Positions 17,895 through 27,083 of a stretch of 64,000 bases of DNA are shown piece by piece. Source of the DNA: Mesorhizobium sp. DCY119. GTDB taxonomy: Bacteria > Pseudomonadota > Alphaproteobacteria > Rhizobiales > Rhizobiaceae. The notes under the pieces were generated by a model, which did no database searches, was not told the origin of the DNA, and saw only the letters and a program-made list of their open reading frames with translations. The stretch's first letter is position 1. Each line of letters begins with the position of its first letter. The stretch covers positions 4,216,501 through 4,280,500 of the forward strand of contig NZ_CP031834.1 of NCBI RefSeq assembly GCF_003590645.1, read 5' to 3'. The translations under genes were made by a program, and so were the position numbers.

Positions 17895-19196
17895 TCAGTT
17901 GGCGGGGATCGGCAATATCCCGACCTTGATGACGTCACCCGGCTGCACCGGCGTGTTCTCGTCGACCGGTATCTCGCTGGCCTTTCCGTCTGTTTCCCGC
18001 ACGATGGAGTAGCTGACCGGCGGGGCCTCGTTGGTGCTCGAGCCGCGCGCGGCGCCCGGATCACGCGACAGCGCCTCGGCTATCAGGTCCTTGTACATGC
18101 CGATCTTCAGGCTCAGGCCCTCGATATCGGACTCCGTCGACTGACGGTCCTGGGCTATCTCGGTATCGCGGTCGCTCTGAAGGTCGGCGGCATTCTGCGT
18201 TGCCTTGCTGATGTCCTGCTTGGCGCGCAGCGATGCCGTTTCCATGTCGAGCACCTTGCCCTGCAGATCGGAGATGGATTGTTCGAGCGACAGCACGCGC
18301 GAATTCACCACAAGTCCGCGGTCGGCCAGGTTGCCGATGCCGTCCAGCTCCTTGCGATAGAGTTCCATCTGACGGTTCTGGGTAGCGATCTTCTTTTCAA
18401 GCGAGGCGATCTCGCTCGTGAGAAGGCCCTTGAGGTCGTCGATCGACTTGAGCTGGTCGCTTAGTCTTTTCGCACGAGCGTTCTTGAAGTTGGTTTCGTC
18501 GGCGATCAGCTTCTTGCCATCGGCGCTTTCCTCCAGTTCCTTCGGAAACGCGATCTGCTCCTGGTCCTCGGCTTCCGCGACAAGGCGCGCGCGCCGGGCG
18601 AGAAGGCCGTTTCGCTGCGACACGAGAACATCGAAATTGCCGCGCGCATTGATGAAGTCACGCTCTATGCGCTGACCCGCATCAGCACGATGCAGACCGC
18701 CGGCGAGGCTGAGCGCCTTCAGCACCGTCAGATTGGGGGCAAAGGGATATTGCCCGGGCGTTTCCACATCGCCGGAAAGGAAGACCGGGCGGAACTCGGC
18801 GAGCTCCACCGAGGCGTCGGGCTTGTCGAGCAGGCCGAACTTCTGCTGAAGCTCCTCGCCGATCGCCGTCGAGATGTCGGTGGTCGTCTTGCCCGAAGCC
18901 GGCATCTCGCCGATGAAAGGCAGCGATATGTTGCCGGAAGGTCCGACGGTGTAGTCGCCGCTGATCGACGACCAGTCGCGCACCGCGCCCTCCGCCGTGC
19001 GCCACTCGACGACGCGGATGCGCAACTTGTCCATGGTGCCGAGCTGATAGTCGGCGGATTGCGCCGCCATGGGCAGCAGCATGACGATAGCGGCCGCGCC
19101 AAAGCAGAAAAAACGCCTGCCGGCGCGCCACATGGGATGGGGTATAGACAATAGGCTGATCAAAGCATGCCTTTCTGGCTGCGTTTGTCGGGTCAT
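17895..19196 (-). CDS. exoF: Polysaccharide export protein ExoF
   Basis: A 433-residue exported protein of the OPX/polysaccharide biosynthesis-export family. A long N-terminus ends in a signal peptide (FFCFGAAAIVMLLPMAAQSA). Then come the export-protein domain starting DYQLGTMDKLRIRV with the SGDYTVGPSGNISLPFIGE block, a SLBB-like segment (VFLSGDVETPGQYPF), and a long coiled coil (about residues 210-370). It is expected in the periplasm or outer membrane. ExoF acts early in repeat-unit synthesis and in export. It lies between exoY and exoQ, as in S. meliloti. Confidence 0.9.
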   Translation of the reverse strand: MTRQTQPERHALISLLSIPHPMWRAGRRFFCFGAAAIVMLLPMAAQSADYQLGTMDKLRIRVVEWRTAEGAVRDWSSISGDYTVGPSGNISLPFIGEMPASGKTTTDISTAIGEELQQKFGLLDKPDASVELAEFRPVFLSGDVETPGQYPFAPNLTVLKALSLAGGLHRADAGQRIERDFINARGNFDVLVSQRNGLLARRARLVAEAEDQEQIAFPKELEESADGKKLIADETNFKNARAKRLSDQLKSIDDLKGLLTSEIASLEKKIATQNRQMELYRKELDGIGNLADRGLVVNSRVLSLEQSISDLQGKVLDMETASLRAKQDISKATQNAADLQSDRDTEIAQDRQSTESDIEGLSLKIGMYKDLIAEALSRDPGAARGSSTNEAPPVSYSIVRETDGKASEIPVDENTPVQPGDVIKVGILPIPAN

Positions 19197-19256
19197 CTGG
19201 TGTTTGGCGCCGAAGCGCAGGCCGATCCGAACAATCGGAACGGCCTCAGTCCGTGG

Positions 19257-19937
19257 TCAATAGCTGCCGCGCGACGAGAAAACGGCCGGAACCGTCTTGA
19301 AGATGATCTTGAGATCGGAAGCGAATGACCAGTTCTCGACATAGTGACGGTCGAAGGCGACACGCGCATTGTAGGAAACGTCGTTGCGGCCGCTGACCTG
19401 CCACAGGCCGGTCAGGCCCGGACGCGACTTCAGATAATAGTCAGCCGCCTGGCCGTAGAGTTCGAGTTCGTCCTTCACCACCGGACGTGGTCCGACAATG
19501 CTCATATCCCCGCGCAGGATATTGATGATCTGCGGGAGTTCGTCGAGGCTGAGCTTGCGCAGGACGGTGCCGACCCTGGTTACACGCGGGTCGTTCTGCA
19601 GTTTGCGCGTGGCTTCCCATTCTTCGCGGCCCTGGGGATTGGTGGCGAGATAGGCTGCCAGAACTTCATCGCCATTCTGCACCATGGTGCGGAACTTGAG
19701 GCAATGGAACACATTGCCATTCCGGCCGATCCGGCGATGGCCATAAAAGATACTGCCGCCGTCAGAAAATTTGACCAGGGCTGCCAGCATCAGAAAAAGC
19801 GGGCTGAGTAATACGAGTCCTCCCACAGCACCGAGAATGTCGAAGCCCCTCTTAATAGCTCCTCCGATCGGCGGCTGGGCTTCGGTGCCGGATCGGAATC
19901 GTCGAGATAGGTTTGCCAGTACGGCGGCGTAATTCAT
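19257..19937 (-). CDS. exoY: Undecaprenyl-phosphate galactose-type phosphotransferase ExoY
   Basis: A 226-residue bacterial sugar transferase (WbaP/PglC-type domain). It starts repeat-unit assembly by moving galactose-1-phosphate from UDP-galactose to undecaprenyl phosphate. It has one N-terminal membrane segment ([17 protein letters not shown]), then [40 protein letters not shown] and [13 protein letters not shown], all family signatures. This is the committed step of succinoglycan synthesis and the point on which ExoX acts. The AT-rich region upstream separates it from divergent exoX. Confidence 0.95.
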   Translation of the reverse strand: MNYAAVLANLSRRFRSGTEAQPPIGGAIKRGFDILGAVGGLVLLSPLFLMLAALVKFSDGGSIFYGHRRIGRNGNVFHCLKFRTMVQNGDEVLAAYLATNPQGREEWEATRKLQNDPRVTRVGTVLRKLSLDELPQIINILRGDMSIVGPRPVVKDELELYGQAADYYLKSRPGLTGLWQVSGRNDVSYNARVAFDRHYVENWSFASDLKIIFKTVPAVFSSRGSY

Positions 19938-20559
19938 TTGGCTGCTCCACGAGAATGGTCAGGAACGATGCGAAATGCTGCAACGCAACATAACATTTGT
20001 ACACTGGGGGATATGTCATGTCTGTGATCAAAATCGGACGGGAAAACCGATTTAGATCATAATTTGTGACGCTCGTTTACATAACAGTCGATTTAGGTGA
20101 GGATATTTTACCGCGAGCTTTAGTAAAAATTGATCGTTTTAGGTGCATTTTTTGAAATCTATTTGTATTACTTATAATCAAACCAAATTTTATTGAGAAA
20201 CTCTTAGGCGAAAATCAACATCATTCTTGTATATCCTTAATATTCTAACCTATGTTAGCCCAATAAATCTATGTCATGATTGAAATTATTTCCCACAGAT
20301 ATTGCGCTGCAACATCCTTTGGATTCAAAGCGATGCACAATGAAAGAATGGAAGAGAAACCAATTCGTGATGTTGCGCGTTCACCTCAGGTTCAATATAT
20401 CTCCTCTATACGCGCCTTTGCAGTGGCGCCCGGCTCCGAAAAATCACAAGATCAGGTCGCGTGCCGGATGCAGATTGTGGGCGTGTGTTTGGGAGGGAGG
20501 TATCTGCGCATGATTTCGGGCAACCGAAACTATTACACTAATGGCATGAGGATATAACA
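19938..20559. promoter_or_regulatory. AT-rich exoY/exoX divergent control region with three similar motifs
   Basis: This 622-bp stretch has no convincing gene. It is strikingly AT-rich (especially 20090-20290) against a GC-rich background. Three related sequences in the same direction lie at 20047-20059 (CCGATTTAGATCA), 20088-20100 (TCGATTTAGGTGA) and 20134-20146 (TCGTTTTAGGTGC), spaced 41 and 46 bp. A short inverted repeat CTAAC-CTAT-GTTAG lies near 20245-20258. In other rhizobia exo promoters are targets of MucR/Ros-type zinc-finger regulators that bind AT-rich DNA. The assignment of these repeats as regulator sites is inference. Confidence 0.55.
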
Positions 20560-20856
20560 ATGTCCTTATTGCTATTCTTGCGCGGTCTTGTCGGCGTATT
20601 GGTGGTGTTTGCCATCACGACTTACGTTGTGACGCAATCGCTATGGACGACTTTCATCCAGACCGTGATCTGCGCCATTCTCCTGCAAGTAGGCTATTTT
20701 GCTGCTGTTTTGTTCATGGTCTGGCGCTCGGGCGCCAAGAATTCGCAGGCCACGGCAAGCCGTTCCGACGATTCAATTCAAACCTCGGGCACAGAAGAGC
20801 AGCCTGCGGCAAAGATCAGCCAACTGCCCGGCGTTTCCGGTTCCCAGCACCCCTGA
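20560..20856 (+). CDS. exoX: Exopolysaccharide production repressor ExoX
   Basis: A 98-residue inner-membrane protein with two hydrophobic segments (about residues 3-24 and 28-54) and a hydrophilic C-terminal tail. The stretch VVFAITTYVVTQSLWTTFIQ and the following TVICAILLQVGYF are typical of the rhizobial ExoX/Psi/SyrA-like repressor family. In S. meliloti ExoX lowers succinoglycan output post-transcriptionally, apparently through the balance with ExoY. Here it is next to and divergent from exoY. GAGG lies upstream of the ATG at a good distance. Confidence 0.88.
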   Translation: MSLLLFLRGLVGVLVVFAITTYVVTQSLWTTFIQTVICAILLQVGYFAAVLFMVWRSGAKNSQATASRSDDSIQTSGTEEQPAAKISQLPGVSGSQHP

Positions 20857-20988
20857 TCACTGTCTCGATCACCCGCATGTCATGAAATAGCCTTTCGCAA
20901 CTGCGAACAATCTGCCTGTATTGGAGCCGGCGACTTCCGGCGCGTCGCCGTCTAGCGGCGATCCACAAGCGGATTGAAAGAGGTGCAC

Positions 20989-21987
20989 GTGACATCATCC
21001 GAGGCTAGCGTCTGCGTTATCATCGCAGCCAAGAATGCGGCAGACACGATTTCCCGGGCCATAAGCTCCGCCTTGCGCGAGAGGCAGACCGCGGAGGTCA
21101 TCGTCGTCGATGACGGCTCGAGCGACCGCACGGCGGAAACCTCGATTGCTGCCGACGACGGTACAGGCCGCCTGAAGGTCCTTCGCCTCGATACGAACAA
21201 GGGGCCAGCCTTTGCCCGCAACCATGCCATCGCAAATTCCACGGCGCCGCTGATCGCAATCCTCGACGCGGACGACTTTTTCCTGAAAGGCCGTTTCGAC
21301 CGGCTTCTCGACAATGACGACTGGGATTTCGTTGCCGACAACATCGTCTTCATCGATGCCCGGGGCGACATGGCCGAACCGGAGGTTCCCTATTTCGCCG
21401 CAGAACCCCGCTTCCTCGACATTGGCGGCTTCATCGAGGGCAATATCTCCAAGCGCGGCAAGGCGCGCGGCGAGATCGGCTTTCTCAAGCCGGTCATGCG
21501 CCGGGCTTTTCTCAATGCGCATGGCATCCGCTACAAGGAAGAATTGCGGCTCGGCGAGGATTACGACCTCTATGCACGCGCGCTAGTGAAGGGCGCGCGC
21601 TACAAGATCATTCACGGCTGCGGCTACGGCGCGGTGGTGCGGCCGGACTCGCTGAGCGGCCGGCACCGCACACTTGATCTCAAGCGTCTCTATGAAGCAG
21701 ACCGGGCCATCCTCGCCTCACCCGATCTGCCGAGGGAAGCGAAAGGCTGGCTGCGCCTGCACGAACGCCACATTCGCGGACGCTACGAGTTGCGCAACTT
21801 CCTCGACATGAAAGCCAAGGCCGGGCTCGCAAGAGCCGGGCTCATTGCGCTGACGAACCCGGCATCCCTGCCGTCGATCGTTGGTGGCGTCGCCGCCGAC
21901 AAGATCGAAGCGCGCAAGTCGCGATACAGGCCGGTGAGCGACAAACCGATGCCGCCGCGCTACCTGCTGCCCGCGCGCGTCATCTAA
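20989..21987 (+). CDS. exoU: Succinoglycan glycosyltransferase ExoU (GT2)
   Basis: A GT2 protein of about 332 residues. It has VCVIIAAKNAADTISRAI, VIVVDDGSSDRTAE, the NKGPAFARNHAI loop, the metal-binding LIAILDADDFF and the late RLGEDYDLYARAL block. ExoU adds the sixth sugar (glucose) to the lipid-linked repeat unit in S. meliloti. I prefer the GTG at 20989, which follows AGAGG at a 5-nt spacing; a TTG at 20974 is in frame. Identity rests on the position after exoX and before exoV/exoW. Confidence 0.82.
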   Translation: MTSSEASVCVIIAAKNAADTISRAISSALRERQTAEVIVVDDGSSDRTAETSIAADDGTGRLKVLRLDTNKGPAFARNHAIANSTAPLIAILDADDFFLKGRFDRLLDNDDWDFVADNIVFIDARGDMAEPEVPYFAAEPRFLDIGGFIEGNISKRGKARGEIGFLKPVMRRAFLNAHGIRYKEELRLGEDYDLYARALVKGARYKIIHGCGYGAVVRPDSLSGRHRTLDLKRLYEADRAILASPDLPREAKGWLRLHERHIRGRYELRNFLDMKAKAGLARAGLIALTNPASLPSIVGGVAADKIEARKSRYRPVSDKPMPPRYLLPARVI

Positions 21988-22046
21988 CTGTTTGTTTCTA
22001 CAAACTTCCGAACGGAAACCCGCGACGCACTTTTCCTGGAATTGCT

Positions 22047-23000
22047 CTAGAAATAATCGCGTCGTATCCCGGCCAGCACTTCGCGAAAACGTTCCTTGCG
22101 CTCGGCAAGGACGCTATCGGCGCTGAGCTGCGGTACGGAGCGACGCGCCTGCCGCAGGGCAAGCGTCGATGGAGCCGCCAGCACCTGCTTTGCCATGGTG
22201 CGCAAGGTCGACTGACGCGGATCGTTGCGGGTCATGACCAGGCTTTCGTCGAAGCTGCGCTTGTTGGGATCGTCAAGCTGCGGCGGCGCCTTGTTGTCGA
22301 AATCGACGCCCCAGAAACGCGCCCCCTTGGTAATCGCCTCGGCGCGCGACGAAACCGGCACGTGCAACGGCTTGTAGGCGACCTTTACCGTCGAGGCCCA
22401 GTCGTTCCATTTGAAATTGTTGATGATGCGCGAGGTGCTGACTGCGACCCATGGCACGCGGAAGGCGTCGGCAAGAATCGCGGCATGCATGGATTCGGCA
22501 ACGACAAGTTCGGCCTGGGCGATCGCCCGGATCACCGACTTCGCCTCGCCGCACGGATCGACATAGTCGAGGCCGGCGGCCTTGCAGACGATGGGCCAGA
22601 TGCCGCCGACCGTAGACTCCCAATGCGGCACGAAGATCGGGCCACCGGTCTTCGGCAGGTTCTGGAATTCCGGCATATCGGCGACCAGCACTGCCGGATC
22701 GATGATGCCAAGCTCAGGGTCGATGCCGAGCTTGCCGGCAGTCAGCGGACCACGCACACAGCGAACGTCCCACTCCGACTCGTCGGAAAAATCGGGCAGC
22801 GTGCCGTAACCGAAGCCGCTGCCGATAACGAGCTTCTTGACGCCGTCCGGCAGCAAGACCTTGTTGAGGACGGTGCCGACGCCGACGAGCAGCACTTCGG
22901 GGTGAACCTCGCGAAAGCCGGGAAGCAGAAAATCCCAGAGCCAGAGATTGAGGTCGTCGCCGAAATTGCCGTGTTCGGATTCCCAATAGAATGGATTCAT
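22047..23000 (-). CDS. exoV: Succinoglycan pyruvyl transferase ExoV
   Basis: A polysaccharide pyruvyl transferase of about 317 residues. It transfers a pyruvyl ketal from PEP to the terminal glucose of the octasaccharide. The family start FYWESEHGNFGDDLNLWLWD is clear, followed by VVAESMHAAILADAFRVPWVAV, typical of the domain. The ATG at 23000 lies 11 bp after the exoW stop with GAGGG between, so the two genes are coupled. Longer upstream extension in the same frame would run inside exoW and is rejected as a start. Confidence 0.92.
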   Translation of the reverse strand: MNPFYWESEHGNFGDDLNLWLWDFLLPGFREVHPEVLLVGVGTVLNKVLLPDGVKKLVIGSGFGYGTLPDFSDESEWDVRCVRGPLTAGKLGIDPELGIIDPAVLVADMPEFQNLPKTGGPIFVPHWESTVGGIWPIVCKAAGLDYVDPCGEAKSVIRAIAQAELVVAESMHAAILADAFRVPWVAVSTSRIINNFKWNDWASTVKVAYKPLHVPVSSRAEAITKGARFWGVDFDNKAPPQLDDPNKRSFDESLVMTRNDPRQSTLRTMAKQVLAAPSTLALRQARRSVPQLSADSVLAERKERFREVLAGIRRDYF

Positions 23001-23011
23001 GTTGCCCTCGC

Positions 23012-23971
23012 CTATCGAGAAATCTTGGATACGGCGAGTTCCACCGCGCTGCGCAGGATTTTTGGGTCGCGCCAGGCCCATTCGGCCAGCAGGCTCAGCT
23101 GCGGCACCTTGCGCTTGCGGACCAGCCGCATCTGGCCCCACAGGGCCTGCCGGCGCGCCGTCTGCTTGTAGGATTCGATCGAGGCCTTGTCTTCCGGCTT
23201 ATGCGGAAAGCCGTTTTCGAGACGGTCCAGCGCAACCCATGTGTTGAACTGCTGCTTCAGGAACTGCGGCGAATCGTTGTCGAGCCCGTGGAAAATGTTG
23301 ATGCCCTCGCCGCGCGTCGCACCGACGGTTTCGCTGAGAATGCAGCGCTGCGCATTGCGTACGCACTCGTAGAAGAACAGCACGTCCTCGGCGGCAAGAC
23401 GCAGCTCGGCTTCGAAGCGCACTTTGCGGAACAGGTTTTCGCCGATGACCATGCAGGACAGGTGCATGAAGCTCCAGTTCTTCAGCATGACGCCGGCAAG
23501 GTCGGGCACCTCGACGATCGGCGGTTCTTCCGACAGCCGGTTGACTGTGGTGACGTCTGCCAGAGCAGACACGCCGAAGTGGTAATAGAAGGCGTCGCCG
23601 CCTTTTATCGACGCCCAGTAACAATCTGCATCAAAAAGTGACAGGCCGGCGACCGCATTCTTGAGGTGATCGGGTGTCCATTCGTCATCGGAATCGAGGA
23701 AGGCAGCATAGGTGCTATCGGCGGGTATGTGCTCGAGGCCCATGTTGCGCGCTCCACCCGGGCCCGCATTGGTTTGCTTTATGACGGTAATCCTGGCCCG
23801 CTCCTCCAGCGAAAACCCTTCCAGATCCAGCTCCACGGGCGACGGCGAAGCGTCGTCCACGACGATCACGTCGAAGTCCGGATGGGTCTGCGCGAAGACC
23901 GATTTCAGCGCGCGATGCAGTATTCCGGGCTGCCGCTGGTAATAAGGGATAATGGCTGTGCACTTCGTCAT
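23012..23971 (-). CDS. exoW: Succinoglycan glycosyltransferase ExoW (GT2)
   Basis: A 319-residue GT2 enzyme: AIIPYYQRQPGILHRAL, VIVVDDASPSPVE, the NAGPGGARNMGL loop, the AAFLDSDDEWTPDHL metal site and RLAAEDVLFFYECV. ExoW adds the seventh sugar, a beta-1,3-linked glucose, to the lipid-linked intermediate in S. meliloti. It precedes exoV on the same strand. In S. meliloti the other side of exoW carries exoT and exoI, which are absent here. Confidence 0.88.
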   Translation of the reverse strand: MTKCTAIIPYYQRQPGILHRALKSVFAQTHPDFDVIVVDDASPSPVELDLEGFSLEERARITVIKQTNAGPGGARNMGLEHIPADSTYAAFLDSDDEWTPDHLKNAVAGLSLFDADCYWASIKGGDAFYYHFGVSALADVTTVNRLSEEPPIVEVPDLAGVMLKNWSFMHLSCMVIGENLFRKVRFEAELRLAAEDVLFFYECVRNAQRCILSETVGATRGEGINIFHGLDNDSPQFLKQQFNTWVALDRLENGFPHKPEDKASIESYKQTARRQALWGQMRLVRKRKVPQLSLLAEWAWRDPKILRSAVELAVSKISR

Positions 23972-24530
23972 TTCTTGCGCCTTATGAAGTCTAAGGGAGA
24001 GGCTCGCAGGCTATCGATGAGCGCTCGATGAATTCTGGTCGGCTGCCCAATTCCGGGCTTGATGGAGAACAAGGCGTTCACCGAGAGCCAAACAACGCCG
24101 GTCCATGCTGCCTGCCATTAACCCGAAACTGTGACGAATGATGTCGGCTGGAGCGACCCGTCCCAAACCAGCACATTCGGGCTGAAGTTTGTCACCGTGC
24201 CAATCCGAGCGCGCATCTTTTACCGCATACCTTCTCAGGATAGTGGTCCTTCTCAGCTCAATCCAGCTTTGCAACGGCGCAGTCTGTTCACTTTTGATGC
24301 AGTGCACAATTGCCGGCGCGAACTTCGTCGGAAGAAGGCTTCGGCACCGGTCGGGGCGCCGGCAGCCGCGACTTCAACCTGGTTCGGTTTCAGCCGCGCG
24401 AGGCACCCGCTGGCGACCATGGTCGAGGTGGAGGTTAGGCCCCCTCATCCTCTTGTTTATCTCGGGGTTCGGTGAGATTTTCCTGTAAGCTCTGGTCAAG
24501 CCGCATGGCGATTCGACAAGGCGCAACGAT
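23972..24530. other. 559-bp intergenic region where exoT/exoI/exoH would be expected
   Basis: No convincing gene is seen on either strand. It must hold the exoW promoter reading leftward. In S. meliloti the space between exoW and exoK is filled by exoT, exoI and exoH. I see no recognisable remnants of them in the short frames here. Confidence 0.5.
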
Positions 24531-24914
24531 ATGGCTCTTTTCCGCTTCAAAACCCGCAACCCGAATCGTGACCGCGAGACGGATGCCGGCCGCATGCAAC
24601 GGCTGAGGCAGGTTCTCGATGAGATTCACGACGAAATCGAGAATGAAAAGAATGGCTTGCGCAATCGCTACGACAAGGTGACGGCCGACGCCGCCTTTTC
24701 GCAGCAGGCTCTCGAGGACGATCGCGTCGATGCCGGCATGTCATCGAAGATCGATGAACTGACCGAAGCGATGATCCGCTACACCAAGCGGCTTGCCTCG
24801 CTTGATGGTCAGATCGGTTTTGTTACCGAACTGCGCGAGCGCATCGAGCAATTTTCCCAAGCAAACGTGGGTGAAGGCGCCTCAGCGAACCCCGTCGCGG
24901 CCGAACAGGGTTAA
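24531..24914 (+). CDS. Small hypothetical coiled-coil protein
   Basis: A 127-residue, highly charged protein without signal peptide or membrane segment. From residue 20 on it is helical with heptad-like spacing (RMQRLRQVLDEIHDEIENEKNGL, then a second helix SKIDELTEAMIRYTKRLASLDGQI), so a coiled-coil is likely. The end is Ala/Gly-rich. I do not recognise a family. It occupies the gap left by the missing exoT/I/H block, 114 bp before exoK on the same strand, so co-regulation with exoK is possible but unproven. Confidence 0.65.
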   Translation: MALFRFKTRNPNRDRETDAGRMQRLRQVLDEIHDEIENEKNGLRNRYDKVTADAAFSQQALEDDRVDAGMSSKIDELTEAMIRYTKRLASLDGQIGFVTELRERIEQFSQANVGEGASANPVAAEQG

Positions 24915-25028
24915 CGCGCGCTTATAAAATGTTACCGGACGCGGGTCCGAAATTAGGCCCCACGTCACATTCTGAACTTGCCACCGACCTATGTGCAGTG
25001 CAGCATTTCGATGCTGTGACTTGAACAG

Positions 25029-25895
25029 GTGGGCGTGGGAGGCGCCGCCAAAACAAAGGTGGCAAGCCACGTGATTTCAAACGAAGCCGGCACGGCACGG
25101 CGCGGTCTGACATTTCTCATTCTCGGCGTCGGTACCCTCCTCGTCTCATCCATGGGCGCAATGAATGCGTCCCATGCGCAAGAGAAGAAAGCCTCGGGAA
25201 AATCCTTCGTCGAAAATTTCGACAAGCTGGACAGGAAGCAGTGGTATGTCTCCGACGGCTGGACGAACGGCGAACACCAGAACTGCATCTGGTCGAAGGA
25301 TCAGGTGAAGGTCTCGGACGGCATGCTGCGGCTGGGCTTCCAGAAGCAGTCGATAAAGAATCTCGACTATGCCTGCGGCGAAATCCAGACCAAGCAGCGC
25401 TACAGCTACGGCACCTATGAGGTGCGCATGAAGGCTGCCGCCGGCTCCGGCCTCAACACCGGTTTCTTCACCTATATCGGCCCGGTCGACAAGCAGCCGC
25501 ATGACGAGATCGACTTCGAAGTGCTGGGCAAGAACCCGGCAAAGGTTCAGATCAACCAGTATGTGAACGGCAAGCCTGTCGGAGACGCCAAGCTGGTGGA
25601 TGTACCGGGCGGTGCCGACCAGGGTTTCAACGACTACGCCTTCGTCTGGAAGCAGGACAAGATAAGCTGGTACGTCAACGGCGAACTCGTCGGCGAGGCG
25701 ACCGACCCGGCAAAGCTGCCGACCCACGCGTCCAAGATTTTTGTCAGCCTGTGGAGCAGCGACATCCTGAAATCCTGGATGGGCACATTCGCTGATCCCG
25801 GCGCGCCGGTGACGGCCGAGATCGATCGCATCGCTTACACCGCCGAAGGCGATGCGTGCCAGTTTCCCGAATCGGTTGTCTGCAAGCTGAAATAA
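25029..25895 (+). CDS. exoK: Secreted endo-beta-1,3-1,4-glycanase ExoK (GH16)
   Basis: A 288-residue glycoside hydrolase family 16 protein. The catalytic motif is DEIDFEVLG at about residues 159-167, with the two Glu acting as nucleophile and acid/base and the Asp between them. The WTNGEHQNCIW and YACGEIQTKQRYSYGTYEVRM segments are typical of the family. A signal peptide runs through LTFLILGVGTLLVSS and probably ends near SHAQ. In S. meliloti ExoK cleaves nascent succinoglycan to low-molecular-weight forms. The start is uncertain: GTG 25029 is used, while GTG 25071 with AGGTGG upstream gives a more compact signal peptide. Confidence 0.92.
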   Translation: MGVGGAAKTKVASHVISNEAGTARRGLTFLILGVGTLLVSSMGAMNASHAQEKKASGKSFVENFDKLDRKQWYVSDGWTNGEHQNCIWSKDQVKVSDGMLRLGFQKQSIKNLDYACGEIQTKQRYSYGTYEVRMKAAAGSGLNTGFFTYIGPVDKQPHDEIDFEVLGKNPAKVQINQYVNGKPVGDAKLVDVPGGADQGFNDYAFVWKQDKISWYVNGELVGEATDPAKLPTHASKIFVSLWSSDILKSWMGTFADPGAPVTAEIDRIAYTAEGDACQFPESVVCKLK

Positions 25896-25898
25896 CTG

Positions 25899-27083
25899 GT
25901 GTCCCACATGTTGCACGTTCTCTATCTCGTGCATGATCTCTCCGATCCGGCGGTGCGCCGGCGGGTGATCATGCTGCAGGCCGGTGGCGCGGATGTCACG
26001 CTGGCGGGCTTCAAGCGCGCCGACAAGCCCGTGGCCGGCCTGGAGATGCTTTCGCCCATCGATCTCGGTCCGACGCAGGACGGCAGGTTCGCGCAACGCA
26101 TCGTGGCGATCGCCAAGGCAGCACTGTCGCTCGGCGGCAAGCTGCAGGGCATCCGCAAACCGGACGTCATCATCGGCCGCAATCTGGAAATGCTGGCGCT
26201 GGCCAATCGGGCAAAAGCGCTGTTTTCCTCCGATGCGCCCATCGTCTACGAGTGCCTCGACATCCACCGTCTGCTGCTCGGGCAGAACCGTATTTCGCGG
26301 GCGCTGCGGCGCACCGAGCGCGTGCTGGGCAAGAACGCATCGCTGCTGATGACCAGTTCGCCGGCCTTCGTGCGCGACTATTTCCAACGCTTCCGCCAAA
26401 TCGATGCGCCGGTGGCACTACTGCAGAACAAGGTGCTGGAGCTGAACGGCGGGAGCGACACGAGCAACCAGGCGCTGCAGGGACCAAAGCCCGGCGAGCC
26501 ATGGCAGATCGGCTGGTTCGGCGCCTTGCGTTGCCGCAAGTCGCTGGAGCTTCTTGCAGCCTTCACGCGGCGCATGGAAGGCCGCTTCGAGGTCGTGCTG
26601 CGTGGACGTCCAGCCTATTCGGAGTTTACCGATTTCGACGGTTTCGTTGCCGCTGAGCCTTATCTGCGTTTCGAGGGCGCCTATCGCAACCCCGAAGATC
26701 TGCCGCGCGTCTATGGCGAGGTGCATTTCTCCTGGGCGATCGACTTTTTCGAGGAAGGGCTGAATTCCAGCTGGCTGCTGCCGAACCGGCTTTACGAAGG
26801 CTGCCGCTACGGCGCGGTTCCGATTGCCATGCGCAACACCGAAACCGGCCGTTTCCTGGCCGACCGGCATCTGGGCAAATTGCTCGACGAACCATCCGTG
26901 GATGCGCTGGCAGCGCTTTTCGAAGACCTCACACCCGAAACCTATTCCGCTGCCCGTCGGAAAATCCTGGCAGAGGATCGCGGAACATGGGTCTGCGACG
27001 TGCGTGACTGCCGGGCGCTGGTGGAGCGACTGGCCGGCCTGAGATCGACACGTGTCCCCAACATGATGCTGCAGGCGGCGTGA
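25899..27083 (+). CDS. exoL: Succinoglycan glycosyltransferase ExoL
   Basis: A 394-residue GT-B type glycosyltransferase, the size expected for ExoL, which adds the third sugar (first-branching beta-1,4 glucose steps) in S. meliloti. It opens MSHMLHVLYLVHDLSDPAVRRRV, with PDVIIGRNLEML and YECLDIHRLLLG in the first half and IGWFGALRCRKSLELL plus NRLYEGCRYGAVPIA in the second. Start is GTG 25899, 3 bp after the exoK stop, or ATG 25908. The stop overlaps exoA by one base. Confidence 0.88.
   Translation: MSHMLHVLYLVHDLSDPAVRRRVIMLQAGGADVTLAGFKRADKPVAGLEMLSPIDLGPTQDGRFAQRIVAIAKAALSLGGKLQGIRKPDVIIGRNLEMLALANRAKALFSSDAPIVYECLDIHRLLLGQNRISRALRRTERVLGKNASLLMTSSPAFVRDYFQRFRQIDAPVALLQNKVLELNGGSDTSNQALQGPKPGEPWQIGWFGALRCRKSLELLAAFTRRMEGRFEVVLRGRPAYSEFTDFDGFVAAEPYLRFEGAYRNPEDLPRVYGEVHFSWAIDFFEEGLNSSWLLPNRLYEGCRYGAVPIAMRNTETGRFLADRHLGKLLDEPSVDALAALFEDLTPETYSAARRKILAEDRGTWVCDVRDCRALVERLAGLRSTRVPNMMLQAA

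Noticed and set aside
20276-20557. A 93-codon open frame just upstream of exoX
   Set aside because: It lies in the AT-rich control region, overlaps a second frame of similar length, and shows no motif or ribosome binding site.
22047-23141. Longer version of exoV starting inside exoW
   Set aside because: The family start sequence begins at the ATG at 23000, 11 bp after the exoW stop, with a good ribosome binding site.
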